From NCBI GenBank assembly GCA_029964075.1, contig CM057135.1, positions 248,001-312,000 on the forward strand: 64,000 nucleotides of DNA, written 5' to 3'. This document shows positions 33,123 to 43,888 of this stretch, piece after piece (position 1 is the stretch's first letter; each line of letters begins with the position of its first letter). A model generated the notes under the pieces. The model saw only the letters and a program-made list of their open reading frames with translations, ran no database searches and was not told the DNA's origin. The DNA comes from Patiria pectinifera (Eukaryota > Echinodermata > Asteroidea > Valvatida > Asterinidae). The translations under genes were made by a program, and so were the position numbers.

Positions 33123-34169
33123 CTATGGCAGAGGCTGACCGTTTCCCGAACTGACTGGCTGTTTGTCTACAGCTCTTGCTTCTGACTTGTTGCCCTCAAT
33201 TCGCTTGCGCTTAAAGCAGTTCTCTTTGACATGGCCTGGTTTCTGGCAGTACGAGCACTTTAAGGGACTCCTATTTCTTTGGCCCCTGTTAGCCCGCTGC
33301 TCTACTACAAGGCTTGCAATGTTGTCAGACATGGTATGCAACTGAGCACTCATGTCTGATTGTTGGTCAACTAATTTCTGAACTGACGTCACGAGTTGCT
33401 TTTGGCTTTCAACTAGCTGCGCTAATTTATCATCATTGGCCACGATTGGTTTAGTGGAACGCGCGGCGTTAACAGACTGTAAAGCGTCAACTTCACTCTC
33501 GGCCCTTAACGTACCTTCCGCATTGGGATAAAGCCCCAGAGCCAACTCACGAAAACTGAAAAAGGTACGTCCGCATGGTCAAAGGACAACTTACGAAGCT
33601 CTCTCCGTAAGGCGGGATCACCAATGCCGCTTATGAATTGTTCCCTGAGAGTACCTTCTCTTAACTGAGTAAGAGCTGCTTTGCTTTGCTCTGTATCGGC
33701 CGCAGACTCCATCCTATAGTACATCCGAATTAGAGAGCCACTGTAGTCGGCAAGACTCTCGTCTGGGAGCTGACTACGGGCATATAGGGAGCTAGTTAAC
33801 GACTGCACAGTTTCTGGTGCGCCAAAATCTACGGCAAAGCAACGATTCAAGCTTTGCCCAAGTATCCCTCTGTTGTTGAGGGGTACACAATATCTCATCT
33901 CTCGCGACACCCCCCAAATAATCAAACGCAGTGTTAACTTTCTCCTGTTCGGAGAGACCGAGTTGGCGAGAGTACGTGTTCAAGTCATGCTGCCATTCAG
34001 AAATGGTCTGGTCCCCTGACTTCTTGGGGAGGCCATTAAATTTGTTCAATTTAATCGTCGAGGCTCTCTGGTACCTAAGGTTTTGAAATGCACCATCCAA
34101 CGTGTTGGCTAGAGCTTGATTTGACTGCAAAATTGCATCGGCTACATTTTCTTGGAGTGCCATGATCAC
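33123..34169 (-). CDS. gypsy A gag region
   Basis: Overlapping minus-strand readings give an N-terminal capsid-type part (LNKFNGLPKKSGDQTISEWQ, then QLGLSEQEKVNTAFDYLGGV) and a nucleocapsid with one CCHC knuckle, CSYCQKPGHVKENC. The region is broken in a few places. Gag would package the element's RNA. It starts about 0.5 kb inside the 5' LTR. Confidence 0.75.
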
Positions 34170-34634
34170 AGAGTCTATGCCTAATACTGTGGTGAAATAC
34201 AGTTGTATAACTGACCAACAAATAAGCTTGCTTCACATAATAAGCAAAAAGCAAAACTGTATAAATGCAAATACTATTCCCTACATAGAAAATCTACAAG
34301 AGGGACGCAAATGAAGCACAGAGCTGAAACAACTCTAATAATGACCCAAAGTTCAAAATGACAGAAAGAATAGAAACATTTCTTTGCTGCAGAACGAATG
34401 AAAATTACACAGAAACCCCTGGAAATCCAAACAATTGATCAACAAACAGCTACATGTACATATGCTTGAAAAAGCACATAAATTTACTGACAAGGTGCTG
34501 GGATTATGTTTGTGTATGTCTTATTGGAAAACAGGAGTAATTAAATATAGATATCTCTACTCCAATCAAGGTTTAATTAAAATAATAATTTATACGACGA
34601 TTACAACGACGATTAAATGATGATCAGTCTTCAG

Positions 34635-34652
34635 ATCCTGTCTACGACGCCA
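34635..34652 (-). other. Primer binding site of gypsy A
   Basis: The plus strand reads ATCCTGTCTACGACGCCA, the pattern of a tRNA 3' end: half T-arm, seven acceptor bases, a discriminator and CCA. It stands two to three bases from the 5' LTR. The tRNA is probably of Arg or Ser type, but I cannot say which. Confidence 0.65.
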
Positions 34653-34655
34653 AGT

Positions 34656-35459
34656 TGAAGTGAAGCGACGCGTGTGCGTCGGTTCGGGTTGTACGTGAGC
34701 AGTCAGCCCACGTGGTTTGAGGTTGGATGCCTCGGTAAGGAAGACTGTACAAAATGTTGATGTTCACTGAGCTTTTATTCCAGTTCCATTAAATAATCCC
34801 AGCAAATTAAAAACCCAGCACCTCGTCTATGTGCAGTTATTAATGCAAACCTCAGGTGCAGGAGGCTACAGAGCTTTTGTAGTACAATGTTAAAATTATA
34901 CAATATAAATGACATATAAGGGGATGATATGATATTAAATAACCCACAAATTACATTTGAATAAGTACCCAAATGATTATTGCTATTGTTTTGTGAGCCC
35001 CTAAGATATACATGTAACGTGAGAATCATATGTGCGCGCGCCACAGAAATAAGCTGGGGTCAAGGGTCATGCAAAACGAAACGGTGCAATGCAGTATGTA
35101 TGCAACTTACGTGTACACGTACATGTACATGCCCTGTGGCGCTACGTGTACAGTGCACAGAGAAACGTATCACGCGGAGAAAGTTTTCAGACTTTGTCCG
35201 CGGACAAGACCATCAGAACATTCCCATTTGTGTCTGAAATAAGTATGACATAACATAAAAATGAATATGAACATACCCAGTAGTTAATTATTGTTTGCCT
35301 GGTATGTGTCCGCTGTCCGGCTTGATTCTGGGCGCTTGTAAAAATGAGAGTTTTCGGCAATAAATCTCAAACGGCAGCTCACGAAAACGCATTCAGACAG
35401 AGAGAGAGAAAAGTGGGCGGAGCGTCAGAAGACGCTTATCAATATTCATGATCCCTACA
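34656..35459 (-). repeat. 5' LTR of gypsy A
   Basis: 804 bp, TGAAGTG...CCTACA on the plus strand. The short plus-strand ORFs inside it are not genes. It is followed directly by the second TTAT duplication. Confidence 0.85.
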
Positions 35460-35463
35460 TTAT

Positions 35464-36849
35464 TGTTGTCTTTTATAGTTCCTGTATTTTACCCATTTAT
35501 CGTAAATTGCCAACTTGCACTTTTATTCCCAGGGTCTCTTACCAAGCACGGCGCATGATGCAATACCACGCGCGCTACTGTATGCATTATTCATGTAGCG
35601 ATGTACATGTGCGCAACTGACCACACCTCCCTTCGCCCCAGCGAGCTAAGTTCCTTTCCCCATAGCAGGCGTGCTTTGGCGTTCTCCGAGAGACTGCTCA
35701 GCGGCACGGAGCGTTTCTCTCCCCCGTGTGTTACCCATGAACACTAACTGGAGTTCTCGGTCCAGTTTTCCGGTCCCGTACTTAGCTCGAGGGAATGGAA
35801 TGTTACCCTTGCGTGGTTGCGTAGCTGGGCGTGGTAAGACATCCTGTGGTGTCAATAACCTGTGACACAGTTAACTTTTAGCTTGTCACTCACTCCATCA
35901 AGGTTGCTCGAGATGTTGTGTAAACACTTTTGCACTCTGATCTAACTATTTGCACACATCTCTCTCTGTATTTGCACACTTCTCTCTCCATGTTTTCCCT
36001 TATGTAAATGCACACGTTTCTAGTCTCTTGCACGAGGCACTCTTAGTAAATCATGTGACTAGTCATGTGATTCTTTGACATGGAAGATTACTATTGGTTA
36101 ATTCCTAAATCAGTGCTCATGTATTATTTAATCCCGAGACTTCTACTGCCTATAAATACCGGAGGTTTTCCTCACTTTCGGCAGTGCGGCGAACCACGAA
36201 ACCAATGTAGTGCGAACGAACCCTAAACCCAAAGTTGTGCGGCGAACTTATATGTTGTGCGGTCAATTGTATGATGTGCGACGAACTCGACTCTGACAGA
36301 CCGATTGTTGTGTGACTTTTGTCACTACGAAGCATCGGCCTCCCTTGGTGGTTGAGGCGCGGTGAAGTAATAGTGCAATCACTAGTACTAGTGTTATTAT
36401 GAAGCATCCTTCTCCTAGATCCCTCGAGGAGTGTGTAGAAGCTGGTGAAATAGTAATACACTAGTCCCAATGGTGCTGTGCGGTTTCGAATGGCCATTGG
36501 ACTGCTAGTCTTAGCTTGAACATGGTTGTGCGGTTGTCTGGTGTTCTAGCCCAGCCACAGCTAGTTCATCCCCGTCACCACAGCGGACCGCTCCCGCTGT
36601 GGCCAGCCGGCTCCCCGTAGCCATCCCCCCGTAGTTCAGCTATGCTGGCCCGGTCTTGTCATAAACACTATCCTTGGTGCATAGTGCCTTGATTGACCTT
36701 GGATACCCGATACGCCACATGCACACTTTGGTTCGAACTGTAGTGCGGCCTGGTACACTTGCTGGCCCCGTCCAGTTACCGTTGCCTCCCCGGTCACCGT
36801 AGCAGACCGCTCCCGCTTTGGTCTGACCGTCGATAACCCGTACCGTGCC
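35464..36849 (+). repeat. Right LTR of the deleted element, part 2 of 3
   Basis: Continues the LTR after gypsy A and matches 22187 to about 23530. It ends with CGTGCC, the 6-bp duplication of the palindromic element. Confidence 0.85.
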
Positions 36850-36958
36850 AGTAGTGTAGTCTAAGCATTTGACCCCGTTTTCTCAAGGAGGATCATGATC
36901 CTCATCGAGGATCATATCGGTAACCCTGACGAGGATCATAAAACGGGGTGTGTCTATG
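36850..36958. repeat. Left terminus of the palindromic element with GAGGATCAT iterons
   Basis: After the AGTAGTG end come CCCCGTTTT and its inverse AAAACGGGG, about 80 bp apart, enclosing four GAGGATCAT or AGGATCATGATCCT motifs. The mirror copy is at 45278-45386. Clustered iterons next to an end are typical of transposase or integrase binding sites; that role is inferred. Confidence 0.6.
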
Positions 36959-38102
36959 GCGAGGTGACGTCATGGATCGATGGACAAATCGATCGTGGGG
37001 ATTAGCGTTGAATAAGTATTATTGCTTGAAGATAATAGTACAACCAAAGGGGAAAAAGGCAAACGACGATGCAGACAACGCCAGCGTAAGTGAATAATTT
37101 TCTATATACATATTTATTTATTTAGTATTTTTTTTTTTTAAGTAACTTGAAGCGTCAGTAAAAAAACACACAATAGATTCATCCAAATTGTTGATGAAGG
37201 TGGTTATCGATGCCTAATAATGGGTACTCTCGTAAAAAAAACCTGTGTTTTCTTTTAGTTATTAATGTTATAATTCACCAGAACTCACCAGAACATTCCT
37301 TGAGTGGTCAACGGGCGATATATAGTTTTCAAGTATTTTATTCATAACCACATCAAACATACAACATAAAATTAAAAGTAAGCTAAACATACAATGTACA
37401 TATTATTAAACAAAATAATACATGTAATAATAAATAAGTATTATGTAAAAATAAAATAATTGAACACACAATGCACTCGCCTTGGCAGATTAATTCGGTT
37501 TACAGTTCGCAGTATAACACATGATGAAAGATTTATTATTCAGTCTGCTCTCAGAAATTTACTTTTTTCGTATATGAACGAACGAAGATATTTTATACAA
37601 ATGTAACAAAAATACCCCCCCCCCAAAAAAAAGGTACTTTACCGTCCTGCCTGAACACAATTCAATGACTCGCATAAAAAGAATTATTTACAATTTGTAT
37701 TTTGACTTCCCACATCCGATTTATAGTTTCGTATTTTAACAATTCATTACAATTACATGTACATGTATTGTAATTACGCGGTCCTCCGTCCGTATTTTAA
37801 CAATTTCAAGAAAATAATCATTCAAAAATTGTTTGAAAATGCGCACAAGCGCATGATCATAATTTACAATGTTTTATTTTTTTAGCAACACAAGTTCCAG
37901 TTAACTTATTGTAATAAAAGACAGGTAGCCTAAATGTATACACTTCCGGCATCACTTCAATTAGACGTTTCGTAATTATTGAGCGTTTTAGAAGAGTTTA
38001 TCTTGAAAAATGGGACGCTTATACAATACTCATAGCTCGTGACTAACAAAACTATAAGATTAACCAAGCTTGCGATAATTCCTACAATCAATTAATATTG
38101 TT
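36959..38102. other. Outer non-coding part of the left arm
   Basis: AT-rich, mirrored at about 43890-45277. No ORF of note. It contains TGTACATGTACATGTA-type alternating sequence near 37755 and a C/A homopolymer junction near 37617. Confidence 0.55.
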
Positions 38103-38608
38103 TCAACCGTTCAGTTCGACTAATACATTTATTATTGCGCAACATAACGTTTCTATGTCGTTTGGCAAATAATACTGTCCACCAAACGTCCAGCCGTCGT
38201 TCCTGGTAGATTGTGTTGGCCTAAACCTCAATTGCGTCCAAGTAAGAAGTAAGACCGTACGAATATTTGTTTGTGTGTTAAAACACAAAATAAGGATTTC
38301 TGTCCCTTCGTGAGTGCAGAATCTTGGTTACCCGGTCACTGAAATTTTGGGAAAATCAAACGCTTGTTATTTTGCGGAAGCTGTGACAACAAGCACGAAC
38401 TAAACGCGTATTTGCTCATCAAATCTTGCGAATGAATCGTACTCTGTTGTTTGTTCATTACATTACTTTCAAATACAAAATAGGCTATCTTGGTTCTTAT
38501 AGATCTTCCGTGTAAGTTAGGACCATAACAAATATATGGAGACGAAATAATACCGTCAAAATTTAAGTTGCCGACTTGCCGTCGTATTCGCGCATCATCC
38601 ACCCACAA
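38103..38608 (-). CDS. Hypothetical small ORFs of the left arm
   Basis: Two minus-strand readings, 38336-38608 (90 residues, with NLNFDGIISSPYICYGPNLH) and 38103-38288 (61 residues, with GWTFGGQYYLPNDIETLCCA). Both face outward, the same way as the zinc-finger gene, and recur in the right arm at 43383-43655 and 43703-43888. They are in different frames and could be exons of one gene. No family is recognised. Mirror conservation alone does not prove coding. Confidence 0.3.
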
Positions 38609-38649
38609 AACGGGTCTGAGCTAGTATCACAATGGCCTTTGTATTTGGA

Positions 38650-38885
38650 AGGGGAATCCCTATGACGTCACAGTGATGAGTCATCGATGGGCGGCAAACA
38701 GAATGACCAGTCCAGACTTGTCCGGTCGTCAAGTCCGAATGCGCGGTGTTTTAAATATCTCCATCGGCGATACACAGCTGCCAGTGCCAGTGACGTCATT
38801 GTGATGATTCAGAGATGAACGACAAACAGGCTGACCAGTCCAAACGTGTCCAGTCGTCAAGTCCGAATTCGCTGAATTTTTAAAT
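38650..38885. promoter_or_regulatory. Tandem 105-bp repeat with two CRE-like sites, left arm
   Basis: Two diverged copies of a unit holding TTCGGACTTGACGAC (in inverse here), GACTGGTCA and TGACGTCA, the palindromic CRE/ATF site. Each unit borders a TTTAAATAT. It lies between the zinc-finger gene and the small ORFs, so it could drive the latter. Mirror copy at 43105-43345. Regulatory role is inferred. Confidence 0.4.
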
Positions 38886-39392
38886 ATATGTATATGTACA
38901 TGTATTTCCATGCACACACGATCAGCGGTGTGAACCATTTCAACGTTAGGTAAACGTTTGGTGTGCATCGGCAAGGTGAATGAATGCAGTTAATATATGC
39001 AGTTGGTTTTGAATTCATCACGACGATCGAATTAATCCCCTACACAAATTCAAGGTAAGTTTATGTCTCGAGATAAAATTATTATCATCAACATTAGTTT
39101 TTCTCTTTTGGGGGGGGGGGGCAGTCCTTTGTTAATGATTTTGCAAAGTCGGCGTGATACATTGCACATGATAACATTTTGTTGGAATCGTTTGGGTGAT
39201 AATTGTCCAAAACAAATTTATTTTTTCTTTCATTACCTCAGGGTCGGCCTAATCCTCTCGATGCAGTTTTACAAGGTACGAACCGTACTGATTTCTTTTC
39301 TACCAAAGGCGCTACAGTAGACTTTTATTTTAAAAATTACAATAGTCTTTCTTAAACTACTAGTCTTCAGTCATCACTGTCTTTAATCAACG

Positions 39393-40361
39393 CTAGTCTT
39401 CCTCAAGATCTTGGAACAGTCCGTCAAATTTGGGTTGGTGTTTAGGCATTATCCTGTTGAGGGCTGTATTTACTTCTGTGCCTTTATTTATTTTTTCTTC
39501 CAGATCTTCAACAATTTCTTGATGGGTATCGTTATCTTTCAAATGTAGGTAACTTGACAAAAAATCCTTGTAGTTGTTGAAAAAGCATCGCTTGACTGCC
39601 CAGAGTGTCTTCCTATTTGCTTTCTCATTGGCTTGATCTTCACCCATACGCCCGTTGACGTACTTTTCATATTTCTCACTCCACATCTCTTCGGTGGCGT
39701 CTTTGGCGTCTTCCAACCAGTCTTGATATGCGACATTGTCTTCCAATTCAGAACTAGACTCATCTTCATCCGATAATTCGCCTTCTTCTACCTCCGTTTC
39801 GGATTCCGAATAACCTTCCTCGAAATCTTCGCGTTCGTTCTGCGAAGATTTGGCTTCATAGTTTTCTATTTCTGAATCTTCAAATGACTCATCTTCATCC
39901 GAACATTCGTCTCCTTCTACCTCCGTTTCGGACTCCGAATAACCTTCCTCGAAATCTTCGTCGTCATTCTTCAAAGATTCAGCTTCGCAGTTTTCTATTT
40001 CCGAATCTTCAAATAACTCATCTTCATCCGATAATTTGTCATCTTTTACCTCCGTTTCGGATTTTGAATAATCTTCATCGAAATCTTCGTCTTCATCCTG
40101 CGTAGATTCAGTTCTACAGTTTTCTATTTCCGAATCTTCAAATCTACGCTTTTTAAAATCAGGTTCAGAATTATCCACATCAAGGTCCTCCACTTTAATT
40201 TCCTCCTCAGCATGTACATTTTCTATATGCCTCCGCAGGTTATATCTCCGCCCAAAGCTCTTGTCGCACTTGTGACAAACATTGGATTTGACTGCAGAAA
40301 TAGCATTCATGTTGAGTCTTTGAAGGCAAATCTCCGAATGGCAAGAAACGGATGAAAACAT
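39393..40361 (-). CDS. C2H2 zinc-finger protein with acidic repeats, left-arm copy
   Basis: 322 residues, transcribed outward from the axis. One C2H2 finger lies at residues 29-50 (C29, C32, H45, H50; KSFGRRYNLRRHIENVH). It is followed by about three tandem copies of a 44-residue acidic unit (FEDSEIENC, then DEDFEEGYSESETEVE, then SDEDE) and a C-terminal 110-residue part with AYQDWLEDAKDATEEMWSEK and TLWAVKRCFFNNYKDFLSSY. ATG at codon 1 or 18 could start it. A single finger plus an acidic stretch suggests a DNA-binding regulator or end-binding protein; the C-terminal part is not recognised. The frame is open, as in the right-arm copy, with only a handful of replacements between them. Confidence 0.75.
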   Translation of the reverse strand: MFSSVSCHSEICLQRLNMNAISAVKSNVCHKCDKSFGRRYNLRRHIENVHAEEEIKVEDLDVDNSEPDFKKRRFEDSEIENCRTESTQDEDEDFDEDYSKSETEVKDDKLSDEDELFEDSEIENCEAESLKNDDEDFEEGYSESETEVEGDECSDEDESFEDSEIENYEAKSSQNEREDFEEGYSESETEVEEGELSDEDESSSELEDNVAYQDWLEDAKDATEEMWSEKYEKYVNGRMGEDQANEKANRKTLWAVKRCFFNNYKDFLSSYLHLKDNDTHQEIVEDLEEKINKGTEVNTALNRIMPKHQPKFDGLFQDLEED

Positions 40362-40386
40362 TTGATATGTAGCTACTCATTTCAGC

Positions 40387-41600
40387 TGCTCGTGCTCTTT
40401 TGCTCACCCCCTGCTCTTTTATTGCTCTTTTCTTGCTCTTTTCTTGCTCTTTTCTTGCTCTTTTTTTGCTCTTTTTTTGCTCTTTTCTTGCTCTTTTCTT
40501 GCTCTTTTCTTGCTCTTTTATTGCTCTGTTTTTGCTCTTTTTTTGCTCTTTTGCTGCTCTTTTCTTGCTCTTTTCTTGCTCTTTTCTTGCTCTTTTATTG
40601 CTCTTTTTTTGCTCTTTTCTGGCTCTTTTCTGGCTCTTTTTTGGCTCTTTTGCTCTTTTCTTGCTCTTTTCTTGCTCTTTTTTGGCTCTTTTTTCTCTTT
40701 TCTTGCTCTTTTATTGCTCTTTTGCTCTTTTGCTCTTTTCTTGCTCTTTTGCTCTTTTCTTGCTCTTTTGCTCTTTTGATCTTTCCTTGCTCCTGTCTTG
40801 CTCTTTTCTTGCTGAGCAAGAAAGGAGCAAAAGAGCAAGACAGAAGCAAGGAAAGAGCAAGAAAAGAGCAAAAAGAGCAAGAAAAGAGCAAAAGAGCAAG
40901 AAAAGAGCAAAAGAGCAAGAAAAGAGCAAAAAAGAGCAAGAAAAGAGCAAGAAAAGAGCAAGAAAAGAGCAATAAAAGAGCAAGAAAAGAGCAAGAAAAG
41001 AGCAAGAAAAGAGCAAAAGAGCCAAAAAAGAGCAAGAAAAGAGCAAGAAAAGAGCAAAAGAGCAATAAAAGAGCAATAAAAGAGCAATAAAAGAGCAATA
41101 AAAGAGCAAGAAAAGAGCAAGAAAAGAGCCAAAAAAGAGCAAGAAAAGAGCAAGAAAAGAGCAAGAAAAGAGCAAAAGAGCAAAAAAAAGAGCAATAAGA
41201 GCAAGAAAAGAGCAAAAGAGCCAAAAAAGAGCAAGAAAAGAGCAAGAAAAGAGCAAGAAAAGAGCAAAAGAGCCAAAAAAGAGCAAGAAAAGAGCAAGAA
41301 AAGAGCAAAAGAGCAATAAAAGAGCAATAAAAGAGCAATAAAAGAGCAATAAAAGAGCAAGAAAAGAGCAAGAAAAGAGCAAAAGAGCAAAAAAAAAGAG
41401 CAATAAAAGCAAGAAAAGAGCAAGAAAAGAGCAAGAAAAGAGCAAAAGAGCAAAAAAAGAGCAAGAAAAGAGCAAGAAAAGAGCAAAAGAGCAAAAGAGC
41501 AAAAAAAGAGCAATAAAAGAGCAATAAAAGAGCAAGAAAAGAGCAAAAAAGAGCAAGAAAAGAGCAATAAAAGAGCAAGGGGTGAGCAAAAGAGCACGAG
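40387..41600. repeat. Strand-switching simple repeat at the palindrome axis
   Basis: From 40387 to about 40813 the plus strand reads as tandem TTGCTCTTTTC with variants. From about 40817 to 41600 it reads as the inverse, GAAAAGAGCAA, with variants GCAATAAAAGA and GCCAAAAAAGA. The strand switch is at CTTGCTGAGCAAG near 40814. The axis of the unique arms falls at about 40994, so the right-hand repeat is longer by some 360 bp. The long Leu/Phe/Ser-rich and Lys-rich ORFs here are by-products. Confidence 0.9.
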
Positions 41601-41627
41601 CAGCTGAAATGAGTAGCTACATATCAA

Positions 41628-42596
41628 ATGTTTTCATCCGTTTCTTGCCATTCGGAGATTTGCCTTCAAAGACTCAACATGAATGCTATTTCTGCAGTCA
41701 AATCCAATGTTTGTCACAAGTGCGACAAGAGCTTTGGGCGGAGATATAACCTGCGGAGGCATATAGAAAATGTACATGCTGAGGAGGAAATTAAAGTGGA
41801 GGACCTTGATGTGGATAATTCTGAACCTGATTTTAAAACGCGTAAATTTGAAGATTCGGAAATAGAAAACTGTAGAACTGAATCTACGCAGGATGAAGAC
41901 GAAGATTTCGATGAAGATTATTCAAAATCCGAAACGGAGGTAAAAGATGACAAATTATCGGATGAAGATGAGTTATTTGAAGATTCGGAAATAGAAAACT
42001 GCGAAGCTGAATCTTTGAAGAATGACGACGAAGATTTCGAGGAAGGTTATTCGGAGTCCGAAACGGAGGCAGAAGGAGACGAATTTTCGGATAAAGATGA
42101 GTCATTTGAAGATTCAGAAATAGACAACTATGAAGCCGAATCTTCGCAGAACGAACGCGAAGATTTCGAGGAAGGTTATTCGGAATCCGAAACGGAGGTA
42201 CAAGAAGACGAATTATCGGATGAAGATGAGTCTAGTTCCGAATTGGAAGACAATGTCGCCTATCAAGACTGGTTGGAAGACGCCAAAGACGCCACCGAAG
42301 AGATGTGGAGTGAGAAATATGAAAAGTACGTCAACGGGCGTATGGGTGAAGATCAAGCCAAGGAAAAAGCAATTAGGAAGACACTCTGGGCAGTCAAGCG
42401 ATGCTTTTTCAACAACTACAAGGATTTTTTGTCAAGTTACCTACATTTGAAAGATAACGATACCCATCAAGAAATTGTTGAAGATCTGGAAGAAAAAATA
42501 AATAAAGGCACAGAAGTAAATACAGCCCTCAACAGGATAATGCCTAAACACCAACCCAAATTTGACGGACTGTTCCAAGATCTTGAGGAAGACTAG
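41628..42596 (+). CDS. C2H2 zinc-finger protein with acidic repeats, right-arm copy
   Basis: Mirror partner of the gene at 39393-40361, with the same length, start and stop. Replacements relative to it include KKRR to KTRK after the finger and a few changes inside the acidic units; the finger itself is identical. Both copies remaining open after divergence, with substitutions and no frame loss, hints at selection on the protein or at gene conversion between arms. The ATG lies only about 30 bp from the simple repeat, so any promoter must overlap the repeat or sit in the ACGAGCAGCTGAAATGAG spacer. Confidence 0.75.
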   Translation: MFSSVSCHSEICLQRLNMNAISAVKSNVCHKCDKSFGRRYNLRRHIENVHAEEEIKVEDLDVDNSEPDFKTRKFEDSEIENCRTESTQDEDEDFDEDYSKSETEVKDDKLSDEDELFEDSEIENCEAESLKNDDEDFEEGYSESETEAEGDEFSDKDESFEDSEIDNYEAESSQNEREDFEEGYSESETEVQEDELSDEDESSSELEDNVAYQDWLEDAKDATEEMWSEKYEKYVNGRMGEDQAKEKAIRKTLWAVKRCFFNNYKDFLSSYLHLKDNDTHQEIVEDLEEKINKGTEVNTALNRIMPKHQPKFDGLFQDLEED

Positions 42597-43104
42597 CGTT
42601 GATTAAAGACAGTGATGACTGAAGACTAGTAGTTTAAGAAAGACTATTGTAATTTTTAAAATAAAAGTCTACTGTAGCGCCTTTGGTAGAAAAGAAAACA
42701 GTACGGTTCGTACCTTGTAAAACTGCATCGAGAGGATTAGGCCGACCCTGAGGTAATGAAAGAAAAAATAAATTTGTTTTGGACAATTATCACCCAAACG
42801 ATTCCAACAAAATGTTATCATGTGCAATGTATCACGCCGACTTTGCAAAATCATTAACAAAGGACTGCCCCCCCCCCAAAAAAAGAGAAAAACTAATGTT
42901 GATGATAATAATTTTATCTCGAGACATAAACTTACCTTGAATTTGTGTAGGGGATTAATTCGATCGTCGTGATGAATTCAAAACCAACTGCATATATTAA
43001 CTGCATTCATTCACCTTGCCGATGCACACCAAACGTTTACCTAACGTTGAAATGGTTCACACCGCTGATCGTGTGTGCATGGAAATACATGTACATATAC
43101 ATAT
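42597..43104. other. Right-arm spacer between the zinc-finger gene and the CRE-like repeats
   Basis: Mirrors 38886-39392. It contains a C-run next to AAAAAGAG at about 42870 (G-run at 39110 on the left) and short ORFs on both strands that mirror each other. No gene recognised. Confidence 0.5.
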
Positions 43105-43345
43105 ATTTAAAAATTCAGCGAATTCGGACTTGACGACTGGACACGTTTGGACTGGTCAGCCTGTTTGTCGTTCATCTCTGAATCATCACAATGACGTCAC
43201 TGGCACTGGCAGCTGTGTATCGCCGATGGAGATATTTAAAAACACCGCGCATTCGGACTTGACGACCGGACAAGTCTGGACTGGTCATTCTGTTTGCCGC
43301 CCATCGATGACTCATCACTGTGACGTCATAGGGATTCCCCTTCCA
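43105..43345. promoter_or_regulatory. Tandem 105-bp repeat with two CRE-like sites, right arm
   Basis: Plus-strand order: ATTCGGACTTGACGACTGGA, ACTGGTCAGCCTGTTTG, AATGACGTCACTGG, then the second unit with GTGACGTCATAGGG. Mirror of 38650-38885. An ORF reads through both units, which gives the false look of a protein repeat (SDLTTGHVWTGQPVCR, SDLTTGQVWTGHSVCR). Confidence 0.4.
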
Positions 43346-43382
43346 AATACAAAGGCCATTGTGATACTAGCTCAGACCCGTT

Positions 43383-43888
43383 TTGTGGGTGGATGATGCG
43401 CGAATACGACGGCAAGTCGGCAACTTAAATTTTGACGGTATTATTTCGTCTCCATATATTTGCTATGGTCCTAACTTACACGGAAGATCTATAAGAACCA
43501 AGATAGCCTATTTTGTATTTGAAAGTAATGTAATGAACAAACAACAGAGTACGATTCATTCGCAAGATTTGATGAGCAAATACGCGTTTAGTTCGTGCTG
43601 GTTGTCACAGCTTCCGCAAAATAACAAGCGTTTGATTTTCCCAAAATTTCATTGACCGGGTAACCAAGATTCTGCACTCACGAAGGGACAGAAATCCTTA
43701 TTTTGTGTTTTAACACACAAACAAATATTCGTACGGTCTTACTTCTTACTTGGACGCAATTGAGGTTTAGGCCAACACAATCTACCAGGAACGACGGCTG
43801 GACGTTTGGTGGACAGTATTATTTGCCAAACGACATAGAAACGTTATGTTGCGCAATAATAAATGTATTAGTCGAACTGAACGGTTGA
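43383..43888 (+). CDS. Hypothetical small ORFs of the right arm
   Basis: Mirror of 38103-38608: ORFs 43383-43655 and 43703-43888, near-identical to the left copies. They follow the CRE-like repeats by about 40 bp. No recognised domain; coding status doubtful. Confidence 0.3.

Larger units (their letters stand above)
25831..35459 (-). mobile_element. Ty3/gypsy LTR retrotransposon A
   Basis: A 9.6-kb element with gag, protease and pol on the minus strand, inserted in the right LTR of the 22104-45720 element. TTAT flanks it at 25827-25830 and 35460-35463, and the uninterrupted copy at about 22180 shows the empty site. Right LTR 34656-35459 (804 bp); left LTR 25831 to about 26835, roughly 200 bp longer. 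Primer site at 34635-34652. It carries one extra ORF after pol. It is broken in a few places, with LTRs clearly more diverged than those of the element at 50.5-59.6 kb, so it is older. Confidence 0.9.

Noticed and set aside
40362-41627. Very long overlapping ORFs on both strands rich in Leu/Phe/Ser or Lys/Arg/Glu
   Set aside because: They are translations of the 11-bp strand-switching simple repeat, open in all frames for that reason.
43016-43396. A 126-residue protein with internal repeats in the right arm
   Set aside because: The ORF crosses the duplicated CRE-like units; the repeat is at the DNA level and the left-arm reading is shorter.
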